Part shown: positions 53,218 to 61,525 of the stretch, piece after piece
How positions within the stretch are numbered: position 1 is the stretch's first letter
How the letters are laid out: each line of letters opens with the position of its first letter
From: Lachnospiraceae bacterium
GTDB lineage: Bacteria; Bacillota_A; Clostridia; Lachnospirales; Lachnospiraceae
Length of the DNA: 64,000 nucleotides
Assembly (NCBI GenBank): GCA_016287765.1
Contig: JAEEWS010000010.1
Coordinates: forward strand, 1-64,000
Direction: 5' to 3'
The notes under the pieces: generated by a model
What the model was told of the DNA's origin: nothing
Databases searched by the model: none
Seen by the model: only the letters and a program-made list of their open reading frames with translations
Translations under genes and position numbers: made by a program

Positions 53218-54743
53218 TTCTTCTCCTGATCTTTACCGGGTTTAAAAATATCAGCAGTGTCAATCTCTACCTTTATCTGCTTTACTCTCTTTACAGCAAG
53301 AGGAGCGATCAAGATCGCAAAGAACGCCAGGAATATCCATCCTATGTAATGTTCCACCCATTCTTTTCTGTAACGTTTAAAGGCTTTTGAATAGTGCTCC
53401 GTGTCCCACTTTGTCTTGAAATATACAAGGCTCTCGCCGTATTTCTTCTGTCTGAGTAACGAACGTCCGATACCGATGTAAGCAAGATCACAGTTACCGT
53501 TCATATCTTTTACTTTTTCCCAGGTCTTACCGGATGCGATATAATCACCCTTGTCATACTCTTCCAGAGCCTTGAATATGGTGTTACCGTATTCCGTAGG
53601 AGTGAAGACAGTAAGTGAGTTACCGGTGGAATCAAGGACCAGAAGATCATTTCCCATATGATCAAGGGCTACGGGAGTCTTAAAATATCCATCCACGTTA
53701 CTTACACCGCCGAAAGCATAAAGGAGATTTCCCTGCTCATCGTAACTGAACAATCTGCCTCTGGTCTTATCAAGACAAACATAAACCTCATTGTCCAATG
53801 CGGTAACATCTATAAAGAGTGAAGGACCGCTGTAACCTGCAAAGTTACCGTACTGGATATCTCCTATCACTTCTTCGTAACCGTTCTCAATAAGAATATT
53901 CTTGCCCAAAAGATTCAAACGTCTTACAGGCTCCTCACTGCTGTCGTTACCTGTGATATTGGTGGTGCAGGCAAAGAAGAACCCTTCCGAATCAATGGCG
54001 ATATTGTCATATTCAGTAGGAACAAAGTTTTCCATTGCCTGACGCTGAACGTCGGATGCAATGAATCTCTTCCAGAAATATTTATACCAACTGTAGCTTG
54101 CGGGCATTGCTCCGAAGAATCCGCTAAACTGCCCGTCTGTTTCATACTTGACTATACCTTTGTTCACGTTATCGCAAACCACGTATACACGTCCCTCGGA
54201 ATCCACTATGAGCTTATCCGGAAGGAATGACAAAGACTGATCAAACGTAGCTTCAGCCGGCTTTGTATAGGACCTTATATAGTTAAGATCATTATCCAGT
54301 TTCAAAACTCTTTGATTGCCCTTATCACAGATGAATAAGGAACCGTCATCCATCATAAAGACATCTGTGGGGCCGGAAAGATTCTTAACTTCAACATCTC
54401 CCTTTATCTCATCTATGATCCTGATGAGCCTGAATTCATCGGAATCAAGTCTCTCCCACTGAATTACCCTGTTGTTACCTGTATCGCAAATGAATACGTA
54501 ATTATCTTTAGTATATAATCCGTCGGGGGTTTTGAATCCGGTATCCATTCCAAGGTCTACTGCTGTGTACACTCCGACCACCGAATATGCATCGGGTGAA
54601 TACTGGATCTCACCCCAATAATCGTAAGTGTAGGTATATCCTTTTTCTACGCCCTCATCGGCATAAGCAACGAGGGGTGTAACAATGGTGATGGCCATTG
54701 TTGTCATCAATATGAAGGATATTATTTTTTTCATGCTCTTCAT
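53214..54743 (-). CDS. exported NHL-repeat beta-propeller protein with C-terminal anchor
   Basis: About 509 residues from MKSMKK, with GAGGAG 7 nt upstream. Signal peptide ends near VAYADEG. NHL-type propeller repeats follow (about 50-390), each with a GLYTKDNYVFICDTGNNRV- or GSLFICDKGNQRVLKLD-like strand, then a TPR-like helical part (about 395-450, YGESLVYFKTKW), one membrane helix (about 465-485) and a short cytosolic tail. It is probably a surface binding or scaffold protein. Translationally coupled to the YIP1 gene and between two importer gene sets. The ligand is unknown. Confidence 0.82.
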   Translation of the reverse strand: MKSMKKIISFILMTTMAITIVTPLVAYADEGVEKGYTYTYDYWGEIQYSPDAYSVVGVYTAVDLGMDTGFKTPDGLYTKDNYVFICDTGNNRVIQWERLDSDEFRLIRIIDEIKGDVEVKNLSGPTDVFMMDDGSLFICDKGNQRVLKLDNDLNYIRSYTKPAEATFDQSLSFLPDKLIVDSEGRVYVVCDNVNKGIVKYETDGQFSGFFGAMPASYSWYKYFWKRFIASDVQRQAMENFVPTEYDNIAIDSEGFFFACTTNITGNDSSEEPVRRLNLLGKNILIENGYEEVIGDIQYGNFAGYSGPSLFIDVTALDNEVYVCLDKTRGRLFSYDEQGNLLYAFGGVSNVDGYFKTPVALDHMGNDLLVLDSTGNSLTVFTPTEYGNTIFKALEEYDKGDYIASGKTWEKVKDMNGNCDLAYIGIGRSLLRQKKYGESLVYFKTKWDTEHYSKAFKRYRKEWVEHYIGWIFLAFFAILIAPLAVKRVKQIKVEIDTADIFKPGKDQEKK

Positions 54744-54762
54744 ATAAGCACTCCTCTTGTTT

Positions 54763-55656
54763 TTAATCTTTAAGTCCTGAGCTGGCCATTGTTTCAAGCA
54801 CCTGACTCTCCGAAAGAACGAAGGCCAAGATGGGGATGACCATTGTAACAACCATTACGGCAGCAGTCTGACCTGTTCTTGCTATCAGGTTACCGCTGGA
54901 TATCTGCTGTAATGCATAAACCAGCATCTTCTTTTCCTCGGAATAGATGTACATTTTTGCATCTGCATTCCAAAGAGCCTGAATATCAAAGATCATAAGA
55001 GTCAGCCATGCGGGCTTTACCAGAGGAAGAATGATGGTAAGGAAGATCCTTCCGATACCGGCACCATCCAGCTTAGCGGCTTCGATCAACGACATCGGGA
55101 TACCTTCCATAAACTGTTTCATAAGGAAGAGTCCCATGGGAGCCGCAAATGCGGGAATGATGATAGCCCAGTAGGTATCGATCATGTTAAACTTACTCAT
55201 GATGATATAGTTGGGAATGCCTGTAACATATCCGCTGAACATAAGGGCTGTAACTACAACGGTGAAGAAAGTCTTTCCGCCGGGAAAATCGTATTTTGCA
55301 AGAACGAAAGCCGCCAGGGATGCCAGCATGATATGTCCTATAGTACCCAAAACAGTAATAAACACTGTATTAAATACATATCTTGAGAAGGTAACCCAGG
55401 ATTTGCTCATAGTAACAAACAGATCCGAGAAGTTATCAAAGCTTGGATTTCTCGCGAATATCGTAGGCGGGAATTTAAACAGCTCATCAAGAGGTTTAAG
55501 CGCACTGGATACCGCAAATACAAGCGGGAATACCATGGCGATGGCAAAGAGAAAAAGAACAAAATATATACCGATATCTCCTCCCACCGAACGGTTGGGT
55601 TTTCTTCTTTTTATAAGAGGTTTTCTGTATGCTTTTGGAGTCTTATTCTTTCCCAC
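54763..55656 (-). CDS. ABC sugar importer permease, MalG type (set 1)
   Basis: A 297-residue permease with six helices. The EAA loop is IPMSLIEAAKLDGAGIGRIF followed by LTIILPLVKP. It is 2 nt downstream of the MalF-type gene and forms with it, and with the large SBP, the first importer set. It ends 20 nt before the NHL-protein gene. Confidence 0.92.
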   Translation of the reverse strand: MGKNKTPKAYRKPLIKRRKPNRSVGGDIGIYFVLFLFAIAMVFPLVFAVSSALKPLDELFKFPPTIFARNPSFDNFSDLFVTMSKSWVTFSRYVFNTVFITVLGTIGHIMLASLAAFVLAKYDFPGGKTFFTVVVTALMFSGYVTGIPNYIIMSKFNMIDTYWAIIIPAFAAPMGLFLMKQFMEGIPMSLIEAAKLDGAGIGRIFLTIILPLVKPAWLTLMIFDIQALWNADAKMYIYSEEKKMLVYALQQISSGNLIARTGQTAAVMVVTMVIPILAFVLSESQVLETMASSGLKD

Positions 55657-55657
55657 G

Positions 55658-56596
55658 TCATGTACCTACTCTTTGCAATATATTGGTTACGAACTTCTTA
55701 CATAAAATCATTACCAGGAAAAGTAATGTGGCGATTGCCGAAGCATAACCCATTTCAAATCTTGAAAAACCGTAGTCAAAAAGGTGAGTTACAACTGTTC
55801 TTGCTGCGTAATCCGTACTGGGATAACCGCAAAGCGCCATCGTCTGGTTACAAACACTGAAGGAGTTGGTAATAGCCATTACCGCACCGAAGAGAAGCAT
55901 GGGCTTCATGCTGGGTAAGGTGATGTACCAGAGTTCCTGCCAGCGGTTCTTGATCCCGTCTACATAACCTGCTTCGAACAGACTCTTGTCTACACCCTGA
56001 AGTCCGGCTACAAAGGAAAGGAAACCGGTACCAAGGGACATCCAAAGAATTACGAGCATGCAGATCGGAAGCATATATTTGGGGTCTGTCAGCCAAAGCC
56101 TGGGACCTTCTATGAATCCCCACTCCGTAAGGAATGCATTTACATAACCGTATGCATCGCCGCGGAAGAAGATCGTAAATATCTGATAAACGTTACCTGC
56201 TATTGAAGGAGCATAGAATACGATAACTGCAATTGTTCTCAGCCATCTTGGCAGCTCATTGATCAGCCAGGCAAAAAGGAATGCCATGATATAACCGAGA
56301 GGTCCTGTTATGATAGCTATAAGAAATGTATTCTTCACACCTATCAGGAATACATCATCCTGAAGTATCAGGTTCAGATAGTTCTTGACTCCCACGAAAT
56401 TGGGTGCTTCCAGAATGTTATAATCCGTAAAACTCAATACAATGGAAGAACAAACAGGCAGGATGTAAAAGGCAAAGAACAGTATGGCATAGGGTGCCAG
56501 AAAAAGATAACACATCTTATTTATCTTTGCTTTTTTCCACATGACTGAAGCGTTATGCTTTCTCAATATGAAATATTTTTTTAAGTACTCTTTCAT
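55658..56596 (-). CDS. ABC sugar importer permease, MalF type (set 1)
   Basis: A 312-residue permease with six helices. The EAA loop is seen as VDKSLFEAGYVDGIKNRWQE followed by YITLPSMKP. Three nt separate it from the large SBP gene upstream. Not closely similar to the second MalF-type permease at 49031, so the two sets probably have different substrates or ages. Confidence 0.92.
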   Translation of the reverse strand: MKEYLKKYFILRKHNASVMWKKAKINKMCYLFLAPYAILFFAFYILPVCSSIVLSFTDYNILEAPNFVGVKNYLNLILQDDVFLIGVKNTFLIAIITGPLGYIMAFLFAWLINELPRWLRTIAVIVFYAPSIAGNVYQIFTIFFRGDAYGYVNAFLTEWGFIEGPRLWLTDPKYMLPICMLVILWMSLGTGFLSFVAGLQGVDKSLFEAGYVDGIKNRWQELWYITLPSMKPMLLFGAVMAITNSFSVCNQTMALCGYPSTDYAARTVVTHLFDYGFSRFEMGYASAIATLLFLVMILCKKFVTNILQRVGT

Positions 56597-56599
56597 GTA

Positions 56600-59578
56600 T
56601 CAGTTCCTCTTCTGTTCTTCTGCCACCGGAAGTCCGAATTCCTTACGTTTCTTAGTCAATTCTTCATCAATGGTGATAGCATAATCAAGAATGGTCTCTC
56701 TGGGATCTTCTTTTGCGTTTATAACTTTACGTACCGCATTTATTACGTGACGGCTCAGATAGTAACCGCCCGCTACTTCTCTCATTCCCACCGTGGTCTT
56801 TCTCTGCTCGGAAAGAACATCGATGGCATGTGCGCTCCAGGAAAGCTGAACAAATGCATTGACATTTGCGGTTGCATATCTTGCAGAACTACCGAGGAGT
56901 GCTTCCATCTCGCGTCCGAAACGTACCTGGCTTTCAGATCCTACCCACCATTTCATGAATTCCCATCCCTTGTTCTTGATCTCCTGATCGTCGGTCTGGA
57001 TCATCATGCAGCAGACTCCGTCGGAGTGAACCGAACGGTTCAAAACCTCGTTTCCGTTTTCGTCTACGGTCTTCATCGCCGGTACAAGGGTAAAATCCCA
57101 AAGGCCTCTGATCTCAGGTGCGGAAACTACCAGAGTGTTGTATGTAGCATAGTTTGAAATACCTATAGGCATAAGTCCCGAACGGAATCTGTTGATGAAA
57201 TCGTATTCCGCAGGGGCACCGTAGTCGTTAAAGAGACGCGTGTACATCTCGAAAGCGTTGACACCCTGTTCGTTATTTACCGTTGTGGTCATGGCATCTT
57301 TATCGTACAGTCCGCCGCCCATCTGATAAAGCAACGTATAATAAAGAGAAACGTCCGCTGTTGAAGATGAAGCTGCAGGAATACCGAATTCCATGTTGTT
57401 GCCCTGGATCGTAGGAAGCATTCCTATAACATCATCCCAGGTATTGGGAACTTCAAGTCCCAATTCTTCCAAAACATCTTTTCTATAGAAAAGAAGGTTG
57501 TAGGTCTGAGTCTCGGGAAGTCCGTAAACTCCTCCGTTAAACTTGTAAGGTTCATAGGCACTGGGATAGAACTCCGAAAGTACATGATCCAGGTCATCAA
57601 ATTCGGTAAGATCCACAGCTCCGTTACGAAGAGCGTAGTTTACAGGGAAGCCGTTAGCTATTGAAAGAACTATGTCAGGTCCCTGTCCCGCAACTACCGC
57701 CCCGAGGAGGGCGTCCGCATTAACTATCTCTACGTTGACTTTTATGCCGGTAACGGGAGTAAAGGCATCATCGATCATGGTCTTAATAATGGTACCCTGA
57801 TCACGTCCGGTGGTAACCCAGATCTTTAAGATCTTTTCATCCCCGTCGTCATATACATCGCCTACCGCGTCATAGTCAACAAGGAAGCTTGCAACAAATG
57901 ACTTGACGCCGTGAGCCAGCTTTTTGAACACGTTGGTCTTATCTTTTTCGATCCCGTCTCCTGCCGAGGAAACAACAAGGTAATCCACATCAAGTTTTGT
58001 TTCACTCATGGAAAGGATCGCTGTACCCATGGAAGTGATATTGTCTCTGAAAGCCACAAATTCGGATGAGATCTTGAAAGGCTTTTCAACAAATCTTTCA
58101 AGCTGTGTTGCAACCGTTACGGCTGTTCCGATCTTATCGGCTTTCTGTCCCGTGTAGGCAACGGTGTCATCAATGATCTTGTAAAGCCTTTTGGCTTCAA
58201 GGTCCATGGCATCTATTACCTCGGGATAATACTGATCGATATTGTAATCTCTGTACTTATCAGGAGTAGCGCCTGTATAGATAAGGACTTTCCTGTATAT
58301 CTGGTTCAATCTGAAAACCGAATCCTCAAGTTCTTCAAGGATAGGGCCTGCTTTTCCGAGAGTAGCTTCAAGCCTTAAGGTGTGCTCTCCCGCTTCAAGG
58401 TAGAATCTGTAAGGATCTCCGTTCTCATCCGCAAGAGTCTTTACTTCCCAGTCATTACTGTAATCAAACTCGATCACTTTAGCTTCATTAAAAGGAACTT
58501 CTCCATCGATCAAAAGAGTTCTTACCGAAACCTGACCTCTTGCATAATTCTGACGTCCTTTTACGGTAATGTTATAGAAACCGTCAGCCGGAACATTAAC
58601 TTTCCACTCTATCCACTGACTGGATGTGCTCCAGGGATCTCCTCCGATATAGTTGAGGATCGTATTCATAACACTGTAAGGCTGTGTTGTGGATGATGCT
58701 CTGTCATATTTTGCATAGAGAGAAGCTTCCGAACGTAACGTGGAATCTTCGCCCTGTACTTTCACGATTATGTCTTTGCCGCTTGCGTTATCGGTTTTTC
58801 CGGAATTTTCGGAAGCGTAGTCGCTGTATGTCTTTCCGCCGGATACTGAAGTGATGTATACGCCGGAAATGGCAACAGGCTCATTTACACTGACGATCCC
58901 TATAGTCTGTCTTCCCTTTTCAAGCCAGAACTTGTAAGGCTCCGTGATATAGCCCATATCATCCTTAAAATAAGCTGTCTGCCAGTCAAATACTTCCACC
59001 TGAGTGGGTCTGATCTCATTTCCCTGGTTATCTACACGCTTTTTTCCGCCATCGGTCCATATTCTGGTAAAAAGCATGTTTCCCGCATCTGAAAAAGGCA
59101 ATTCTCCATTAATAAGGATACCTCTTTCCACAGCAACTCCTCTGGATGCCATAGCGTAATAATCCATTTTTATGTTGTAAAAACCGCTCTCGGGAATATC
59201 AACCTCCCATGTAACAGTAGAATCATTTCCGGTATAAAGGACATTTGATCTTCCTTCATAGGTATCGTAAAACTCTATTTCCTTACCGAAAATGCAGTCA
59301 TCCTTCAGATCTATCTCTATACCGTTGCCTGAAAGCCTGGGCTCTTTTCCGTCTGCATGCTTCGCAAGATAATTGGTATAAGAGTCTTCTCTTTCCGTAC
59401 CCTCAATATCGGCAGAAAGATCAAAGCCTTCATACTTGTCACTGTAATCTTTGACATCGGTCTTCTTCATTGCAAAAATGATCAGGATCAAAGCAACAAT
59501 GACTGCCGCAATGATGATGATATTCTTTCGGGTTAGCTTGGTTACCTTCTTTTCGGTTGTCTCCGTGTTTTTACTCAT
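56600..59578 (-). CDS. membrane-anchored sugar-binding protein with two N-terminal CBM-like modules
   Basis: About 992 residues from MSKNTET, with AGG 4 nt upstream; a longer reading has no ribosome site. No lipobox: one membrane helix (about 18-38) anchors it. Two beta-jelly-roll modules resembling CBM6/CBM35-like domains follow (about 75-215 and 235-370, each with a STVTWEVDIPESGFYNIKMD- or QWIEWKVNVPADGFYNITVK-type strand pair), then a helical spacer (about 375-560) and a family 1 solute-binding domain (about 575-975, GPDIVLSIANGFPVNYALRN, FRSGLMPIGISNYATYNTL). Fusion of binding modules to an importer SBP is unusual. First gene of the operon, under a LacI-type operator. Confidence 0.85.
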   Translation of the reverse strand: MSKNTETTEKKVTKLTRKNIIIIAAVIVALILIIFAMKKTDVKDYSDKYEGFDLSADIEGTEREDSYTNYLAKHADGKEPRLSGNGIEIDLKDDCIFGKEIEFYDTYEGRSNVLYTGNDSTVTWEVDIPESGFYNIKMDYYAMASRGVAVERGILINGELPFSDAGNMLFTRIWTDGGKKRVDNQGNEIRPTQVEVFDWQTAYFKDDMGYITEPYKFWLEKGRQTIGIVSVNEPVAISGVYITSVSGGKTYSDYASENSGKTDNASGKDIIVKVQGEDSTLRSEASLYAKYDRASSTTQPYSVMNTILNYIGGDPWSTSSQWIEWKVNVPADGFYNITVKGRQNYARGQVSVRTLLIDGEVPFNEAKVIEFDYSNDWEVKTLADENGDPYRFYLEAGEHTLRLEATLGKAGPILEELEDSVFRLNQIYRKVLIYTGATPDKYRDYNIDQYYPEVIDAMDLEAKRLYKIIDDTVAYTGQKADKIGTAVTVATQLERFVEKPFKISSEFVAFRDNITSMGTAILSMSETKLDVDYLVVSSAGDGIEKDKTNVFKKLAHGVKSFVASFLVDYDAVGDVYDDGDEKILKIWVTTGRDQGTIIKTMIDDAFTPVTGIKVNVEIVNADALLGAVVAGQGPDIVLSIANGFPVNYALRNGAVDLTEFDDLDHVLSEFYPSAYEPYKFNGGVYGLPETQTYNLLFYRKDVLEELGLEVPNTWDDVIGMLPTIQGNNMEFGIPAASSSTADVSLYYTLLYQMGGGLYDKDAMTTTVNNEQGVNAFEMYTRLFNDYGAPAEYDFINRFRSGLMPIGISNYATYNTLVVSAPEIRGLWDFTLVPAMKTVDENGNEVLNRSVHSDGVCCMMIQTDDQEIKNKGWEFMKWWVGSESQVRFGREMEALLGSSARYATANVNAFVQLSWSAHAIDVLSEQRKTTVGMREVAGGYYLSRHVINAVRKVINAKEDPRETILDYAITIDEELTKKRKEFGLPVAEEQKRN

Positions 59579-59657
59579 AATGCCTGTCAATCCTGTCTTC
59601 TCATTTATCACTATTTTATAATCATTAATAATCAATAATTGCCCGAATATTGCTTTT

Positions 59658-59673
59658 GGTTAATCGGTTAACC
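59658..59673. promoter_or_regulatory. LacI-type operator over the operon start site
   Basis: GGTTAATCGGTTAACC, a 16-bp near-palindrome (7 of 8 pairs) with the central CG typical of LacI-family sites. It begins 10 bp downstream of the -10, covering the expected transcription start, so binding would block transcription. The half GGTTAATCG recurs at 60970. Confidence 0.75.
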
Positions 59674-59682
59674 TTTGTTTGG

Positions 59683-59712
59683 ATTATAACCGCATATTGT
59701 GCAATTTGTCAA
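59683..59712 (-). promoter_or_regulatory. consensus sigma-A promoter of the double-importer operon
   Basis: On the minus strand TTGACA (59712-59707), 18 bp, TATAAT (59688-59683): both hexamers are perfect. The leader to the SBP start is about 100 nt and contains the operator. The rest of 59579-59912 is AT-rich and shows only this promoter, the operator and the lacI-type terminator. Confidence 0.85.
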
Positions 59713-59855
59713 TATAGATTTTCAAGTATTTGTCCCCTTTAGCCATTATTACCAAATTTTGCAACCGTTTTTTGTGCACATTTCACAATTAATTGTTGCG
59801 TAACGATGTTTTGCCCCTTGAAAGACCACTTTTTCCTTTTTCTTTATTGAGCAAA

Positions 59856-59891
59856 AAAAAGCAACATTTGACCAAGCAAATGTTGCTTTTT
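59856..59891 (-). terminator. terminator of LacI gene
   Basis: AAAAAGCAACATTTG-ACCAAG-CAAATGTTGCTTTTT, fifteen pairs, 22 nt beyond the lacI-type stop. It separates the regulator transcript from the importer operon. Confidence 0.9.
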
Positions 59892-59912
59892 TAAGCATTC
59901 CAATTTATATTT

Positions 59913-60950
59913 CTAAAATCTTCCTGCAGATTCTCTTTCGATAAATGTACAGGGTAGAACAGTCAGATCCCCTTCTGCGGGTTGTTGTCCTTCTATCATG
60001 GCTACAATCCTCCTGGCAGATCTGAAACCAAGTTCATAAAGAGGAAGATCAATGGTGGTAAGCTGGGGACTGAAATAACTCGCAATCTCACGGTTATCAT
60101 GACCCACTATTGAAATATCCTTCGGAATGGAAAGCCTCGCTTCTCTCGCGTAATCATATGCACCGCCGGCCATCTCATCGTTAAAGCAATATACAGCGGT
60201 GACACCCATGCGTACGAACTTCTTAAGCCCGTCATATCCGCACTGTCTGCTCCATTTATCGGAATAGACCAGTTCCGGGTCAAAAGGTATGCCTGCGTCA
60301 AAAAGAGCTCTTTGATAACTTATGACCCTCTTCTGTGCATGAAGGTTATCATTTGCGCCGGCTATGATGCCTATCTTCCTGTGTCCCTTGTCTATCAGAT
60401 ACCTTACCGCATTATAGCTGCAATTCTCATCATCCAGTACATATACGGGAATATTCGGATCATTTACATATGAATACACCATAACTATGGGGAAGCCGTG
60501 TTCTTCCGGAAGAATATCTATATTTCTGGCATGGCATGCAAGAAATATAACCCCGTCGGCTCTCATGGCATGCATTTTGGCAAAAGCATCTGCCACATCC
60601 TTCTTGTACTTTATCTGCTCTTCCATGGATGTTGCAATGTCAGCCCTCATGTAATATCTCATGTTTTCGATAACGGCATGATAGCCGTTCTCCGCACAGT
60701 AATTCATGATGCTGACTATGATCTTGGGCGCGTCGAACAGGGTTATATCCTCAACTATGATGCCTATTGTTCCCGTTTTCTTGCCTCTCAGGCCTCTGGC
60801 GATCACATTGGGCTGATACCCCAGTTCCCTAATGGTTTCAAGGACTCTGTCTCTGGTTTCCGCACTGGCCTTGGATTTACCGTTTATGATATTTGATACT
60901 GTGGCTGTGGTTACATTACACCTTTCAGCCACATCTTTTAATGTTACCAT
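59913..60950 (-). CDS. LacI family transcriptional regulator
   Basis: A 345-residue repressor. The N-terminal helix-turn-helix and hinge helix are VTLKDVAERCNVTTATVSNI (2-21), and the sugar-binding two-lobed domain follows (about 60-340, with GTIGIIVEDITLFDAP and IPKDISIVGHDNREIASYFS then LTTID). It is upstream of, and in line with, the double-importer operon. Matching GGTTAATCG sites lie over the operon start (59658) and in its own leader (60970), so local and autoregulatory repression relieved by a sugar is likely. The inducer is unknown. Confidence 0.93.
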   Translation of the reverse strand: MVTLKDVAERCNVTTATVSNIINGKSKASAETRDRVLETIRELGYQPNVIARGLRGKKTGTIGIIVEDITLFDAPKIIVSIMNYCAENGYHAVIENMRYYMRADIATSMEEQIKYKKDVADAFAKMHAMRADGVIFLACHARNIDILPEEHGFPIVMVYSYVNDPNIPVYVLDDENCSYNAVRYLIDKGHRKIGIIAGANDNLHAQKRVISYQRALFDAGIPFDPELVYSDKWSRQCGYDGLKKFVRMGVTAVYCFNDEMAGGAYDYAREARLSIPKDISIVGHDNREIASYFSPQLTTIDLPLYELGFRSARRIVAMIEGQQPAEGDLTVLPCTFIERESAGRF

Positions 60951-60969
60951 GTTTAAACCGTCCCTGTTA

Positions 60970-60984
60970 GGTTAATCGTTTATC
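60970..60984. promoter_or_regulatory. second LacI-type operator, in the lacI leader
   Basis: GGTTAATCGTTTATC shares GGTTAATCG and the central CG with the site at 59658. It lies about 40 bp downstream of the lacI -10, a roadblock or autoregulation position. Confidence 0.6.
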
Positions 60985-61023
60985 TTTCACTGTTTTCAAG
61001 CGTTTAGCTGTCAACGATGTAAA

Positions 61024-61053
61024 ATTATAGCATAGATTAACCAAAAAAATCAA
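61024..61053 (-). promoter_or_regulatory. promoter of LacI gene
   Basis: On the minus strand TTGATT (61053-61048), 18 bp, TATAAT (61029-61024) with an extended TGC before it. The -35 lies in the 3' arm and T-run of the preceding terminator. GGTTAATC occurs again in the spacer. Confidence 0.7.
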
Positions 61054-61082
61054 CCCAAAAATATTGCTAAATTTGGGTTGAT
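61049..61082 (-). terminator. terminator of the purO / AICAR transformylase / YolD-like operon
   Basis: ATCAACCCAAA/TTTGGGTTGAT, eleven pairs with a 12-nt loop, then a run of T on the minus strand. It lies 31 nt beyond the YolD-like stop and overlaps the lacI promoter. Confidence 0.75.
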
Positions 61083-61113
61083 CCTATAATGACTTTGTTA
61101 AAAATTGCGCAAT

Positions 61114-61524
61114 TTATTCTTCTATGTCCGTGACCATATCCAGGGAAATCGTGTTTCCATCCGTAAAATACAAGGTTCTCTCCGTTTCATCATATCTTTT
61201 TAAACGGCCTTTTATCCTTTTATAACTGCCTCCGGCCTTTTTATCATCCTCTTCAAAAACGGTAAGAACCACCTCCGGCTGTTCTTTGATCCGTTCCATA
61301 AGGATGTTCAGCCTTTCATTCATACGTACCAGCCTGTCCTCAGAGATCTCCGTCATCTTATCCGTGATCCTTTCGGTCTCTTCCACATCTTCATCAAATC
61401 CCGTAAGTGCTGCGAACGGAGCAAACTGAGCCGCTCTGTCGTAAAGGGACATCTGTTTTCTCTCTGTCGATACGTGATGGGGTAATTCCAATATATCCTT
61501 GTATTTATCGATGTTCTCGTTCAT
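61114..61524 (-). CDS. YolD-like family protein
   Basis: A 136-residue protein with the YolD-like pattern MSLYDRAAQFAPFAALTGF (residues 25-43) and a helical middle, ending in a small beta domain (YKRIKGRLKRYDETERTLYF). In Firmicutes, YolD-like proteins usually sit beside Y-family DNA polymerases (UmuC/DinB type) and the SOS response; no such polymerase is here. Instead it follows the AICAR transformylase gene by 1 nt, so it is co-expressed with purine synthesis. Function unknown. Confidence 0.8.
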   Translation of the reverse strand: MNENIDKYKDILELPHHVSTERKQMSLYDRAAQFAPFAALTGFDEDVEETERITDKMTEISEDRLVRMNERLNILMERIKEQPEVVLTVFEEDDKKAGGSYKRIKGRLKRYDETERTLYFTDGNTISLDMVTDIEE

Positions 61525-61525
61525 T

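Noticed and set aside
46517..59578. An ATP-binding subunit for the two sugar importers
   Set aside because: No Walker A/B protein is encoded in the operon. The ABC-F gene at 37155 is a soluble ribosome-type ATPase, not a transporter subunit.
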